Shown in pieces: positions 24,633 through 33,761 of a stretch of DNA of 64,000 nucleotides. The number at the start of each line of letters is the position of its first letter. Positions within the stretch are counted from its first letter, which is position 1. The stretch is taken from the NCBI GenBank assembly GCA_028279885.1, contig JANQMX010000057.1, forward strand, positions 1 through 64,000, in the 5' to 3' direction. Source of the stretch: Rhodovibrionaceae bacterium. Lineage in GTDB: Bacteria > Pseudomonadota > Alphaproteobacteria > Kiloniellales > DSM-21159. Below the pieces are notes generated by a model, which saw only the letters and a program-made list of their open reading frames with translations, did no database searches and had not been told where the DNA came from. A program made the translations under genes and the position numbers.

Positions 24633-25580
24633 ATGACCATGTCCGATAAAACCATTCTGACCTGTGCGGTCACCGGCAACATCACGACCCGCGCCCAAAA
24701 CCCTGCCCTGCCGGTTACACCCAGCGAGATCGCCCAGGCGGTTGTCGACGCGGCCAATGCCGGTGCCGCCATCGCCCATGTCCATGTCCGCGATCCCGCG
24801 ACTGAACGAGGCAGCATGGATGTCGCCCTTTACCGCGAGGTGATGGAAAGGGTGTCAGCGGCCGGCTGCGACATCATCCTCAATCTGACAACGGGCGAAG
24901 GCGGTCGCTTCGTACCCGATCCGGAAGACCCCAAACGCGCCGCGCCCGGCACGACGCTCTGTCCGCCGGAAGCCCGCGTGGCTCACGTTCGCGCGCTACG
25001 CCCTGAGATTTGCACGCTGGACTTCAACACGATGGTCAGTGGCGAACGGATCGTCATCAATCCTCCGGCCAACCTGGAGAGGATGGCGCGTGTCATTGCC
25101 GACGCGGGCACGCTGCCGGAAATTGAGCTGTTCGATTCCGGCGATCTGGTGATGGCAAAGGAGTTTGTCGAACGCGGGCTGGTGCCTAACCCGCCGCTGT
25201 TCCAGATCGTGCTCGGCGTACGTTACGGCGCAGCAGCCAATCCGGAGACACTAGCTTATCTTCTATCGCAGTTGCCCAGACCCTGCCACTGGGCCGCTTT
25301 CGGTATCGGGCGGCAGGCCTTTCGCATGTTGGCGCTCGCCTATTTGATGGGCGGCCACGTGCGCATCGGCATGGAGGACACGGTCCACATCGCCCGCGGC
25401 GAGCTCGCGAAAGGCAATGGACAGCTGGTGGAGAAAGCTGTGCGCATTGTCGAGGACCTCGGCGGTAGGATGGCAACGCCGATGGAAGCGCGCGCCATTC
25501 TCGGCCTACCGCACGGGGCCGCGCCGACCCCGTCAAACGTCGGCGAAGTCGCGCCCCGCCTCGGCGAGATGACGGAGTAG
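24633..25580 (+). CDS. BKACE family beta-keto acid cleavage enzyme (DUF849)
   Basis: A 315-residue TIM-barrel enzyme of the 3-keto-5-aminohexanoate cleavage family. It shows ILTCAVTGNITTRAQNPALP at the N-terminus, the Zn-binding HVHVRDP, LNLTTGEGG, a conserved Glu in EIELFDSGDL and VRIGMEDTVHIARGE with GNGQLVEKAV. The family condenses a beta-keto acid with acetyl-CoA to give acetoacetate and a new acyl-CoA. ATG at 24633 has GGAG 7 nt upstream. It is divergent from LacI, alone on its strand, and overlaps the end of the convergent hydratase/dehydrogenase gene by 48 bp. It could convert a keto acid into a CoA thioester for the local beta-oxidation genes. Confidence 0.9.
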   Translation: MTMSDKTILTCAVTGNITTRAQNPALPVTPSEIAQAVVDAANAGAAIAHVHVRDPATERGSMDVALYREVMERVSAAGCDIILNLTTGEGGRFVPDPEDPKRAAPGTTLCPPEARVAHVRALRPEICTLDFNTMVSGERIVINPPANLERMARVIADAGTLPEIELFDSGDLVMAKEFVERGLVPNPPLFQIVLGVRYGAAANPETLAYLLSQLPRPCHWAAFGIGRQAFRMLALAYLMGGHVRIGMEDTVHIARGELAKGNGQLVEKAVRIVEDLGGRMATPMEARAILGLPHGAAPTPSNVGEVAPRLGEMTE

Positions 25581-27611
25581 CGGCGCTGGGCGCCAACGCT
25601 CGCCATGGAGTGCGTGAAAAGCCTCGATATCCGCAAGAACCCGATCCAGCCCGGTTTGATCGGCGTGATACATGGGGCCCCCTCGAAAGGCGGGGAACCC
25701 ATAGCCGTTGAGAAAAATCATGTCGATATCGCTGGCCCGCTGGGCGATACCCTCTTCCAGGAGAAGAGCGCCGGTGTTGACAAGCTGCCAGAGACAGCGG
25801 CGCAGAACCTCGTCGTCGCCGATCTCCCGACGCTGGATTCGTTTTTCCCGTGAGACCGCCTCGATCATGGCCGTTACCTCGGGGTCTTCGATCGCCGTGC
25901 GCGACCCCGGCTCGTATCGGTACCATCCCTTGCCGGCTTTTTGGCCGTGCCGGCCGGCCAGGGCCAGCCGATCGGCCACGGTAAAAGGGTACGGCTCGCG
26001 CTTGTCCCGCTTGGCTTCGCGGGCGCGACGAATGCGCCAGCCGACATCCGTGCCGGCCAGGTCCATAACGGCGAATGCCCCCATCGCCATTCCCCAGTCG
26101 GTCAGCACCCGATCGATCTGCGAAGGGAGCGCGCCTTCCTCGATCAGGCTCAAGGCCTCTTGATTGCGACTCATAAACATCCGGTTGCCGACGAACCCGT
26201 CGCAGACGCCGACACAGACCGGTAGCTTGCCGATCTGCCCGGCAAACCGCATGACGGTCGCCAGCACGTCGTCGGCGGTCTGGGCGCCGCGAACCACTTC
26301 CAACAGCCGCATCACGTTTGCAGGGCTGAAGAAGTGCATGCCCAGAACGTCTTCCGGCCGGCCCGTCGCCATAGCGATCGCGTTCACGTCCAAGGTCGAG
26401 GTGTTCGTCGCCAGTATGGCGCCGGTTTTGCAGATCTTATCCAGGCGCTGGAAGACATTGCGCTTCGCAGCCATGTCCTCGAACACCGCTTCGATCACAA
26501 GGTCGGCATTGGCAAAGGCCGCCATGTCGACAGTGCCGGACACCCGAGCAAGGCGGCGATCTCTTTCAGCCTTGTCCATGCGGCCCTTGGCGAGCGCGGC
26601 GTCGTAGATGCTTTCGATCCGCGCAAGGCCGCGTGCCAAGGCGGCTTCGCTGGATTCCATAACGGTAACCTGCAATCCGGCATCGGCGAGGCAGAGGGCG
26701 ATTCCCGAGCCCATCGTGCCGGCGCCGACAACAGCGGCATGGGTGACCTGGCGCGTCGGCGTGTCGCGCGAAATCCCTTTCACCCTCGCCGCCTCCCGCT
26801 CGGCGAAGAACACGTAACGTTGCGCCTTCGATTCCGGAGAGGCCTTCAACTCCGCGAAGGCTTTTCGCTCCCAAGCAAGGCCCTCCTTCAAAGGCAGGCG
26901 CGTGGCCGCACGCACCGCTTCGATGCATCGCATCGGCGCGGGGAAGCCCCTGCGGCGGCGCTTCATTCGCTCCGCGTAGGCTTCAAACGGGGCGTTGGAG
27001 GCGGCCACCGGGGCCTCGGCCCAATCGGCAGGCCGTTCGCCCGCCGACGCCAGCTCGCGCGCCAGGGCAATCGCCTCATCCAGGTCGTCGGCGATAGCAT
27101 CGACAAGCCCGTTGGCCAGCGCATCGTCCGCCATGACATGGCGGCCGCTGGTGATCATGTCGAGCGCCGCATCCGCCCCGATAAGGCGTGGTAAGCGCTG
27201 CGTTCCGCCCGAGCCCGGCAGCAGGCCGAGATTGACCTCGGGCAAAGCTAAGCGCGCGCCGGGAAAGCCGATCCGGTAGCGTATGCCGAGGGCAAGCTCC
27301 AGCCCGCCGCCCAACGCGAACCCGCCAATGGCCGCGACCGTCGGACGCGCGCTCGCCTCGAAGGCGGCGATCACCTCGCCAAGCAAGGGCGACTGCGGTG
27401 GTTTGTCGAACTCGGTGATGTCGGCGCCTGCGCTGAAGCCGCGCCCGGCACCGGTTACGACCAGCACTGCAATCGAAGGATCGTTGCAGGCGTCCTTCAG
27501 CCGCGCAAGCAGGCCCGCGCGCACCGCCTGTCCAAGCGCGTTGACTGGAGGCGACTGGATGGTGATGAGACCTACGTCGTCATACCGGGTCAAGGTAACG
27601 GGGTCACTCAT
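25533..27611 (-). CDS. Enoyl-CoA hydratase/3-hydroxyacyl-CoA dehydrogenase fusion (FadJ/FadB-like)
   Basis: A 692-residue bifunctional enzyme. The N-terminal crotonase domain (residues ~1-190) has TGAGRGFSAGADITEF and GGFALGGGLELALG forming the oxyanion hole, and PEVNLGLLPGSGGTQRLPRL with the catalytic Glu. The dehydrogenase part begins near residue 285 with the NAD loop VVGAGTMGSGIAL, then MHFFSPANVMRLLEVV with the catalytic His and two C-terminal 3HCDH domains. It hydrates enoyl-CoA and oxidises the 3-hydroxyacyl-CoA. It is the last gene of the minus-strand run that begins with the TRAP transporter and is 44 nt downstream of the thiolase. Confidence 0.93.
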   Translation of the reverse strand: MSDPVTLTRYDDVGLITIQSPPVNALGQAVRAGLLARLKDACNDPSIAVLVVTGAGRGFSAGADITEFDKPPQSPLLGEVIAAFEASARPTVAAIGGFALGGGLELALGIRYRIGFPGARLALPEVNLGLLPGSGGTQRLPRLIGADAALDMITSGRHVMADDALANGLVDAIADDLDEAIALARELASAGERPADWAEAPVAASNAPFEAYAERMKRRRRGFPAPMRCIEAVRAATRLPLKEGLAWERKAFAELKASPESKAQRYVFFAEREAARVKGISRDTPTRQVTHAAVVGAGTMGSGIALCLADAGLQVTVMESSEAALARGLARIESIYDAALAKGRMDKAERDRRLARVSGTVDMAAFANADLVIEAVFEDMAAKRNVFQRLDKICKTGAILATNTSTLDVNAIAMATGRPEDVLGMHFFSPANVMRLLEVVRGAQTADDVLATVMRFAGQIGKLPVCVGVCDGFVGNRMFMSRNQEALSLIEEGALPSQIDRVLTDWGMAMGAFAVMDLAGTDVGWRIRRAREAKRDKREPYPFTVADRLALAGRHGQKAGKGWYRYEPGSRTAIEDPEVTAMIEAVSREKRIQRREIGDDEVLRRCLWQLVNTGALLLEEGIAQRASDIDMIFLNGYGFPAFRGGPMYHADQTGLDRVLADIEAFHALHGERWRPAPLLRHLAEAGRDFADV

Positions 27612-27655
27612 GGCATCTGGAGTCCAGCTCATGTTTCCGATGTAAGGGCCGTGAC

Positions 27656-28807
27656 TTAGAGGGTCTCTGCCGTGCCGAAGATGGCCGTGGCCTGATGCGA
27701 CAGGGTGCCACCATTACCGTGGCACAGAACGGTGCTTGCCGACGGCACCTGGCGCTCGCCGGCTTCGCCGCGCAGTTGACGCGCGGCCTCGATCATCGTG
27801 AACACGCCGTACATACCCGGATGCACACAGGACAGCCCGCCCCCGTTGGTGTTGACGGGTAACGATCCGCCGGGCGCCAGGCGCCCGTTCTCGACAAACC
27901 GGCCGCCCTCGCCTTTCGGGCAAAAGCCCAGATCCTCCAGGAAGAGGATCACGTTGATTGTGAAGGCGTCGTACAGCTGCAGGACGTCCATATCGGCGGG
28001 GTCCAGCCCAGCGGCCGAAAAAGCCCGGGCACCGGAGTCGGTTGCGGCGGTGACGGTAAGATCGGGCATCTGGCTGACCTGCCGGTTGTAGGATGCGGTA
28101 CCGCCACCCAGGAAGTAAGCGGGCGGCTTTGGCAGGTCTCGCGCCCGGTCCGCCCGAGTCATGACGACCGCGCCGGCCCCGTCTGTAAGCAGGCAGCAAT
28201 CGCGTAACCGAAGCGGCTCCATGACCATGCGTGAGGCCAGCACGTCGGCCACGCCGAGCGGATCGCGCTCGAAGGCCTCCGGATTGAGGCGCGCCCAGGC
28301 CCGAGCCGCCACCGCCACCTCTGCCAGTTGTTCCGGCGTGGTGCCGTACTCCGCCATGTGCCGGGCGGCGGCCAAGGCATAGGCAATCATGGGATATCGG
28401 GGGCCGTGCGGCACCTCGTAGGGCGGCTGCTCGGGCGCCGGTACCATACGGCCGGCGTCGGACCGAACGGTCGCGCCATAGCAGATCAGCGCAACATCGC
28501 AGAGGCCGGCGTCGAGCGCCAACGTCGCCGAAATCGCGTGTCCGATGAACGAGGACCCGCCGACGTTCGTGCCGTCGAACCAGCGCGGTCGAATCCCGAG
28601 ATACTCGAGAGTCGAGAGGACGGGAAAAGTATGACTTAAGTTGGCGCAGAACAGGCCGTCGACGTCGCCGAGCGCCAAGCCGGCTTCATCCAGCGCGGCC
28701 ATCGCGGCTTGCGCCTGGATGTCCATGGCGCTGAAGCCCGGCGCCTCGCCGCATCCGGCCGTCCCGACGCCAACGATCGCGGCCTTGCCGCGCAGCGCCC
28801 GGCTCAT
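27656..28807 (-). CDS. Thiolase-family acyltransferase (SCP-x/lipid-transfer type)
   Basis: A 383-residue thiolase-fold protein of the group that works with DUF35 partners. It has LFCANLSHTF where classical thiolases carry the nucleophilic Cys, QLYDAFTINVILFLEDLGFC, NTNGGGLSCVHPGMYGV (Cys/His region) and a final VLCHGNGGTLSHQATAIFG. Its start overlaps the end of the DUF35 gene by four bases, indicating coupled synthesis of a complex. In steroid side-chain catabolism similar pairs act as retro-aldolases; elsewhere they perform thiolysis or acyl transfer. Here it most likely carries out the final C-C cleavage of the CoA pathway. Confidence 0.85.
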   Translation of the reverse strand: MSRALRGKAAIVGVGTAGCGEAPGFSAMDIQAQAAMAALDEAGLALGDVDGLFCANLSHTFPVLSTLEYLGIRPRWFDGTNVGGSSFIGHAISATLALDAGLCDVALICYGATVRSDAGRMVPAPEQPPYEVPHGPRYPMIAYALAAARHMAEYGTTPEQLAEVAVAARAWARLNPEAFERDPLGVADVLASRMVMEPLRLRDCCLLTDGAGAVVMTRADRARDLPKPPAYFLGGGTASYNRQVSQMPDLTVTAATDSGARAFSAAGLDPADMDVLQLYDAFTINVILFLEDLGFCPKGEGGRFVENGRLAPGGSLPVNTNGGGLSCVHPGMYGVFTMIEAARQLRGEAGERQVPSASTVLCHGNGGTLSHQATAIFGTAETL

Positions 28808-29199
28808 GGCCTGTCCTCGTCCGGCATGAAAACGACGGTCGGCGGATCGTCGCCCGCATGCTCAATGCGCGCGATCACAGGCATTCCGATTGCGATGGCC
28901 TCGGGGGCTGTGGTCGGCAGACGGCTCATCAGGCGCACCCCCTCCTCCAACGTCACCAAGACGATCGCGTGATCGCCACCCCGTTCAGGCTTGCGTTTCA
29001 GAACCGCGCGGGAATAAACGCGGCCCCGTCCCGTCACCTTGCGCCAGACCAAGGCGCGCGAAGCGCACGTCGGACACAGCAGCCTGGGAAAGAACACCCA
29101 AGCATTACAGTCGCCGCACTGCTGCAAGCGAAACTCGCCGGCTTCGAGATAGGCCCGGAACTGGGCATCGGGACCGGCTTGAGACGGGACCGCGTTCAT
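28804..29199 (-). CDS. Zn-ribbon OB-fold protein (DUF35, ChsH2-like)
   Basis: A 131-residue acyl-CoA-associated protein. The rubredoxin-like zinc ribbon CGDCNAWVFFPRLLCPTC (two CxxC pairs) is followed by an OB-fold beginning LVWRKVTGRGRVYSRAVL. The family binds acyl-CoA and serves as essential partner of SCP-x thiolases/aldolases. It overlaps the thiolase start by four bases, so a complex is likely. Confidence 0.9.
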   Translation of the reverse strand: MNAVPSQAGPDAQFRAYLEAGEFRLQQCGDCNAWVFFPRLLCPTCASRALVWRKVTGRGRVYSRAVLKRKPERGGDHAIVLVTLEEGVRLMSRLPTTAPEAIAIGMPVIARIEHAGDDPPTVVFMPDEDRP

Positions 29200-29256
29200 C
29201 CTACTCAGCTTTCCAAGCTCGTTTTCGTTCTTGCGGATGGATGTCTGCTCTTCCGT

Positions 29257-30258
29257 TCATTCGGTGGGAACGATAAGACCTTGCTCGGCGAAGAACCGCG
29301 CCGCGCCCGGATGAAACGGCACCGAGGAGCGCTCGGCGACGGCACGCACACTCTCCAGGGAACCGGACACGCCGTCGGTATAAACCTCGTCGATAAGGCC
29401 ACCGAACATGCGTTCGGTGATCTGGTAGACGAAGTCCTCGTCCAGATCCTCGTTGACCAGCGCGATGCTCATGTAGGCCAAGGTCGACACGCCACCGTCG
29501 GGAATTCCCTCATACAGGCCTTCGTTCAAGGTCATCCGGATCGCATAACTGCGCTGGAAGGTATCCGAGGCCATCATTTCGTCGATCTTGTCCTCTTCGA
29601 AACCGATCACCCGGATGCCTGGGTTTTCGACCATGGACATGGTCACGCCGCTGGGAATTCCGCCCCAATGCATGATGGCGTCGACTTGACGGTCCTGCAG
29701 CATCGGTGGCCAGTCGGCATGGCCGACAAGATGCACCTGGCCACCGCCCGCGTTGATGGCGTCGAAGTCATGGCCGTGGGTCGCCATCACCGTCGCGTTC
29801 ATGTCGGTGGTGGCCCAGCCCGGACCGCCGACCGCGATGGAGCTGGTACCCAGATCGGCGATCGTTTGAATGTCGCTGTCGGCACGCACCTGGACCTGCA
29901 GGGGGATCGCCGAGAACGGCCCGATCAAGCGGATGTTGCGAATCTGCTCGGGGAAGCGGTTCTCGCCGGCCCAAGCCTCCTCGACCGCGGAATCCACCGC
30001 CCAGGCCATCTGCGCTTCGTCGCGCGACACCGCCGCGATGTTGGCAACGGAACCGCCGATCGATACCGAAGATGTGCGCAGGCCCGGGTGGGCTTGGCGC
30101 ATTGCGTCGCCGACCTTGACCCCAAGGATGTTCCAGGGCGAACCGGGTGAGACGGTCGCGATTCGCAGGTTTTCCGGGGCTTCCGCGACAGCCGCGCCGA
30201 TGCCGACGGCGCAAGCAAGGCCGAGGGCCGCGGCGACGTTCACAGACTTCAAGGTCAT
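29257..30258 (-). CDS. TAXI-family TRAP transporter substrate-binding protein
   Basis: A 333-residue periplasmic receptor with a Sec signal (AALGLACAVGIGAAVAEA), then LRIATVSPGSPWNILGVKVGD and SVSIGGSVANIAAVSRDEAQ, typical of TAXI receptors. A middle segment with VGGPGWATTDMNATVMA is also family-like. It delivers a carboxylate to the fused TRAP membrane protein encoded upstream. The gene is the third of the TRAP operon and is followed 57 nt later by the DUF35 gene. Confidence 0.9.
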   Translation of the reverse strand: MTLKSVNVAAALGLACAVGIGAAVAEAPENLRIATVSPGSPWNILGVKVGDAMRQAHPGLRTSSVSIGGSVANIAAVSRDEAQMAWAVDSAVEEAWAGENRFPEQIRNIRLIGPFSAIPLQVQVRADSDIQTIADLGTSSIAVGGPGWATTDMNATVMATHGHDFDAINAGGGQVHLVGHADWPPMLQDRQVDAIMHWGGIPSGVTMSMVENPGIRVIGFEEDKIDEMMASDTFQRSYAIRMTLNEGLYEGIPDGGVSTLAYMSIALVNEDLDEDFVYQITERMFGGLIDEVYTDGVSGSLESVRAVAERSSVPFHPGAARFFAEQGLIVPTE

Positions 30259-30263
30259 AGCGT

Positions 30264-30491
30264 TTACTCCCTATCGTTGATTGCGGCTCGTGTTCGTTCG
30301 GCTGATGCCTCCGGTGGCTTGCCGACTGGGCGAACGATCCAGACGACCAGAACCACGCCAGCGGACATGGCCAGGATCGCGAAGGCAAAAAGATTGAAAT
30401 CGAATCGGATGAGTTGTTCCGCGCGCAGCCAGTACAGACCGCCCAGCATTGCAACGAGTGAGGCCCAGACGAAGAGATCGCTCCTGTTCAT
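30264..30491 (-). CDS. Small membrane protein of the TRAP operon
   Basis: A 75-residue protein with two hydrophobic segments (LFVWASLVAMLGGLYWL and LFAFAILAMSAGVVLVVWIV) and a charged C-terminus. Its start overlaps the TRAP membrane gene stop by four bases and the receptor gene follows 5 nt later, so it is translated with the transporter. It may be an accessory subunit; I know no function for it. Confidence 0.7.
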   Translation of the reverse strand: MNRSDLFVWASLVAMLGGLYWLRAEQLIRFDFNLFAFAILAMSAGVVLVVWIVRPVGKPPEASAERTRAAINDRE

Positions 30492-32500
30492 GTCGGGTCG
30501 GCCCTTAGCTCAGAGGTCGCACGGCGGGCGCGACGCCGTGCCAATTGCAGGCCCAGGATCGTCGCGATCGCGGCTAGGCCGGCGATGTCGGTCTGCCAGC
30601 CGGGAAGAAACAAGGTGACGCTGGCCGCAAACAGAGCCGCGCGTTCCCAAATCGCTGCCGGACCGATCAGATAGCCGCGGATCGCCCCGGCCAGCACGAC
30701 GGCCGCGATCACACCGGTTACGGTCGCGGCGACGATGCCGGGCCAGGAGCCGACGAACAGCAGCTCGGGTCCGTAGATGAACATGAACGGCAGAATGAAT
30801 GCGGCGAGCCCCGTGCCGGTTGCCGACACGGCCGTGCGCATCGGTGGGGCATTCGCGACCCCCGCCGCGGTGAAGGCCACAATCGCTACCGGCGGCGTTA
30901 TGTTGCCGAGGATGCCGTAATAGAAGGCGAAAAAGTGCGCCGCGATCGGCTCCACCCCCAGCTCGATCAGGGCCGGCACGACCAGAACGGCCAACGTGAT
31001 GTAAACGATCGTCGGGGTCACGCCGAGGCCCAGGATAATGCCGGCGACCATGGTCAGCAAAAGCGCCACCGGGAGCGACCCATCGGCGACCCGGATGATT
31101 GCGGAGGAGAAGTTCGCGCCCAGCCCCGAGAGCGTGATGCAGCCGATCACGATACCCGCGCAGGCGCAGGCAATCACGATCGTCAAGGCCGTGGATACGC
31201 CGTCCTCCAACGCATTCATGAGCTTGCGCGGGTTCAGCCGGGTTTCTGCGCGCAGGAAGGAAACCGCGAACACGGTCACCACGCTCCAGAAGCCTGCCAT
31301 CGCCGCAGTGTAGCCGTTCGCAAGCAGGAAGATGATGACGATGATCGGGAAGAACAGGTAGCCCCGGCGGATCAAGGTGTCCCGCACGCGGGGGAGCGCC
31401 CCAGCGAAGGGTTTTAGGTCGCGACGTGCCGCCTCGAAATGCACCATGGCGAAGACGGAGATGAAGTAGATCACCGCCGGAATGGCTGCGGCTTTCGCCA
31501 CGTCCCAATAGCTGATCCCGATGAATAGCGCCAAAATGAAGGCTCCGGCGCCCATCACCGGGGGCATCAGCATGCCGCCGAGCGAGGCGACCGATTCCAC
31601 GCCGGCGGCGAAATGAGGCTGATAGCCGAGGCGCTTCATCAGCGGGATGGTGAAGGAACCGGTGATGACGACGTTGCCCGCTGCGCTGCCCGACAGGGTG
31701 CCGAACATGGCACTCGACACCACGGCGGCCTTGGCCGGCCCGCCGATGCGCCGACCTGTCAGCGCCAGCGCCATGTTGATGAAGAAGTCTCCCGCTCCCG
31801 ATCGAAACAGTAGCGCGCCGAACAGAACGAAGATAACCACGAAAGACGATGACACCTGGATCGGCAGGCCAAAGATGCCATCGGTGGTCAGAAACAGAGT
31901 GTCGACCATCTGCCGCCAACCGGTCCCCGGCCCCGCCAGGATGCCCGGCAGGTACTCCGCGAACACGGTGTGGGCCATGAAAAGCAGCGGGATCACCGCC
32001 AGGACCCAGCCGATCAGCCGGCGCGTGGCTTCGATCACCAACGCAATCAGGATGACTGCGACCGCGGTGTCCATCGGCCGGGTGAAGAAGACGCGCAACT
32101 GCAGTGCGTCCACGTCTTGCCGGATGTAGAGGAACGTGAAGATCGTCAGTCCGATCAGAGCCAGATCGATGACGGTCGCCGGCACCAAAGGGGCGCGCCA
32201 ATCCTTCCGGCCGAGGGGGCGCATCAGGAACGCCAAAACCAAAAACAGCACCAAATGCGTGCTGCGATGGGTAAAGGCCTCGGCCTGACCGACAAGGGTG
32301 CTGAAGAGGTGAAAAGCCCAGACCGAGAGCGTCAGGGTCGCAATTGCGAAGGCCAGCACGTGTTGCGGCCCGAACCCGCGCGTTTCGATTAGATAGTCGA
32401 ACGCGGTATCGCGGTGCCGTTCGATCGACACCGAAGCCATTTCGGGCGCCGAGCCCGAAACGTCCTTCGTCTGCGACAGGGACCGCCGGATGTCTCCCAC
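30488..32500 (-). CDS. TRAP transporter fused small/large membrane subunit (DctQM)
   Basis: A ~670-residue polytopic membrane protein of the 4TM-12TM fusion type paired with TAXI receptors. The N-terminal ~4 helices are DctQ-like (LAFAIATLTLSVWAFHLFST). The DctM-like part contains GGPAKAAVVSSAMFGTLSGS and VESVASLGGMLMPPVMGAGA, both family hallmarks. A GTG at 32500 preceded by GGGAG is chosen over a TTG at 32518; ATG at 32440 is also possible. It imports a substrate with Na+ or H+. It heads the long minus-strand run, and the IclR-type palindrome lies just upstream. Confidence 0.9.
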   Translation of the reverse strand: MGDIRRSLSQTKDVSGSAPEMASVSIERHRDTAFDYLIETRGFGPQHVLAFAIATLTLSVWAFHLFSTLVGQAEAFTHRSTHLVLFLVLAFLMRPLGRKDWRAPLVPATVIDLALIGLTIFTFLYIRQDVDALQLRVFFTRPMDTAVAVILIALVIEATRRLIGWVLAVIPLLFMAHTVFAEYLPGILAGPGTGWRQMVDTLFLTTDGIFGLPIQVSSSFVVIFVLFGALLFRSGAGDFFINMALALTGRRIGGPAKAAVVSSAMFGTLSGSAAGNVVITGSFTIPLMKRLGYQPHFAAGVESVASLGGMLMPPVMGAGAFILALFIGISYWDVAKAAAIPAVIYFISVFAMVHFEAARRDLKPFAGALPRVRDTLIRRGYLFFPIIVIIFLLANGYTAAMAGFWSVVTVFAVSFLRAETRLNPRKLMNALEDGVSTALTIVIACACAGIVIGCITLSGLGANFSSAIIRVADGSLPVALLLTMVAGIILGLGVTPTIVYITLAVLVVPALIELGVEPIAAHFFAFYYGILGNITPPVAIVAFTAAGVANAPPMRTAVSATGTGLAAFILPFMFIYGPELLFVGSWPGIVAATVTGVIAAVVLAGAIRGYLIGPAAIWERAALFAASVTLFLPGWQTDIAGLAAIATILGLQLARRRARRATSELRADPT

Positions 32501-32591
32501 GTTTCTCCCTTCGCTCAACCCCGCTGCCCTGCGTTGGCATCACCCTTCGCCGGCTCCGCTTGCTGCTGCATCGCGATGGTTGAGTTAGTTT

Positions 32592-32608
32592 ATTTTGCAG
32601 TGCAAAAT
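32592..32608. promoter_or_regulatory. IclR-type operator, site A
   Basis: ATTTTGCA-G-TGCAAAAT is a perfect 17-bp palindrome between the divergent TRAP operon and the iclR gene. Closely related 17-mers stand before the CoA-ligase gene (33663) and the decarboxylase gene (39655). Confidence 0.7.
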
Positions 32609-32726
32609 TTATTTTCACCAAAAAGCTAACACTGCGAGCGACCCTGCGCAAGCGGCATGCTGTGTCGGCATTCGCGTAGCGAAACGGTCGTTTGCGGTTT
32701 CGTTTTCTTGCGTCTATGACCGGGCA

Positions 32727-33551
32727 ATGAGGCGAAAAGACAACAAGACCTTGGACGACAAGAACTCCGCAGTCCCGGGCGGACAACGGCAATTCGTGAC
32801 AGCCTTGGCTCGTGGGCTCTCCGTGTTGGCTGCGTTCGAGCCGGAGGATCATACGCTGGGAAACCAGGAAATCGCCGAACGCACCGGCCTGCCCAAACCG
32901 ACCGTCTCCCGCCTGACATACACGCTGCGCGAGTTGGGCTATCTGACCTACCATCGGCGCCTCGGCCGTTACAGCTTGTCTCCCAGCGTGCTGGAACTCG
33001 GGCATGCGACCTTGTCCAGCACCGGAATCGCGTCGATTGCGCGCCCTGTGATGCGCGACCTTTCGGAAATGGACGATGTGGCCGTTGCGCTCGGAATACG
33101 AAGCAGAGACCTTATCCGTTACATCGACCTCGTGCGGCGCCCCGAGGCGGTGGTTCTCAGTCTCGATGTCGGGTCAACGCTTCCAATTTTGGAATCGGCC
33201 ATGGGCCGGGCCTATCTGGCCACTCGTCCTGACACAGAGCGACATGAGCTCGTAGAGCGGTTGGCCGAAGGCACCACGGCGAAGCGAAAGCAAATCGCGA
33301 AGACCATAGCCAAAGCTGCCGAGAGCTATCGGAAACTGGGCTATGTCACGTCGCTTGGCGAATGGAGGCCCGAGATCCATGCCATTGCGACCGCGATCGA
33401 GTCCGATGAGGGCGGCGAACCGCTGATTATGAATATGGGCGGGTTGGCGTCGATCATGACATCTGAGCGGATTGCCCGGGAGTTCGGCCCTGCCTTGGTT
33501 GGCGCCGCCCAGCGCATCCGCAGTCAAATGCGCTCCCATCTGGCCCGGTAA
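32727..33551 (+). CDS. IclR family transcriptional regulator
   Basis: A 274-residue regulator. It has an N-terminal winged helix-turn-helix (FVTALARGLSVLAAFEPED, then NQEIAERTGLPKPTVSRLTYTL) and a C-terminal effector-binding domain (LESAMGRAYLATRP, YVTSLGEWRPEIHAIATAI), as in PcaR/PobR relatives. The ATG at 32727 precedes a polar leader before the domain. It lies between the TRAP operon and the CoA-ligase/dehydrogenase operon, with a matching palindrome on each side, so it is the probable pathway regulator. Confidence 0.93.
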   Translation: MRRKDNKTLDDKNSAVPGGQRQFVTALARGLSVLAAFEPEDHTLGNQEIAERTGLPKPTVSRLTYTLRELGYLTYHRRLGRYSLSPSVLELGHATLSSTGIASIARPVMRDLSEMDDVAVALGIRSRDLIRYIDLVRRPEAVVLSLDVGSTLPILESAMGRAYLATRPDTERHELVERLAEGTTAKRKQIAKTIAKAAESYRKLGYVTSLGEWRPEIHAIATAIESDEGGEPLIMNMGGLASIMTSERIAREFGPALVGAAQRIRSQMRSHLAR

Positions 33552-33662
33552 CTGGTCCGACAGGACGCCGAACCGCTGTCGGCTCGTCAGGCGCCGATGC
33601 CTCGCCGTCGCTGCGCATCGATGGCCTGCGATGGGTGGAGCGCGGCTCATGTCCTCTTCATT

Positions 33663-33679
33663 ATTTCGCTATGCAGAAT
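33663..33679. promoter_or_regulatory. IclR-type operator, site B
   Basis: ATTTCGCTATGCAGAAT is an imperfect palindrome matching site A at 13 of 17 positions, with the same TTA after it. It lies about 80-100 bp before the CoA-ligase start. Confidence 0.6.
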
Positions 33680-33761
33680 TTACTTTCGTATTCTTGACTG
33701 CGGCAGGTTTCCCGAGAACAATGTGCATTCAGTTACCCCAACCACACGCCACGCGCCGCAC

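Noticed and set aside
30510-33005. 831-codon minus-strand frame over the TRAP gene and iclR
   Set aside because: It is Arg/Gly-rich, shadows a clear TRAP membrane protein in another frame and crosses the operator and the start of the opposite-strand iclR gene.
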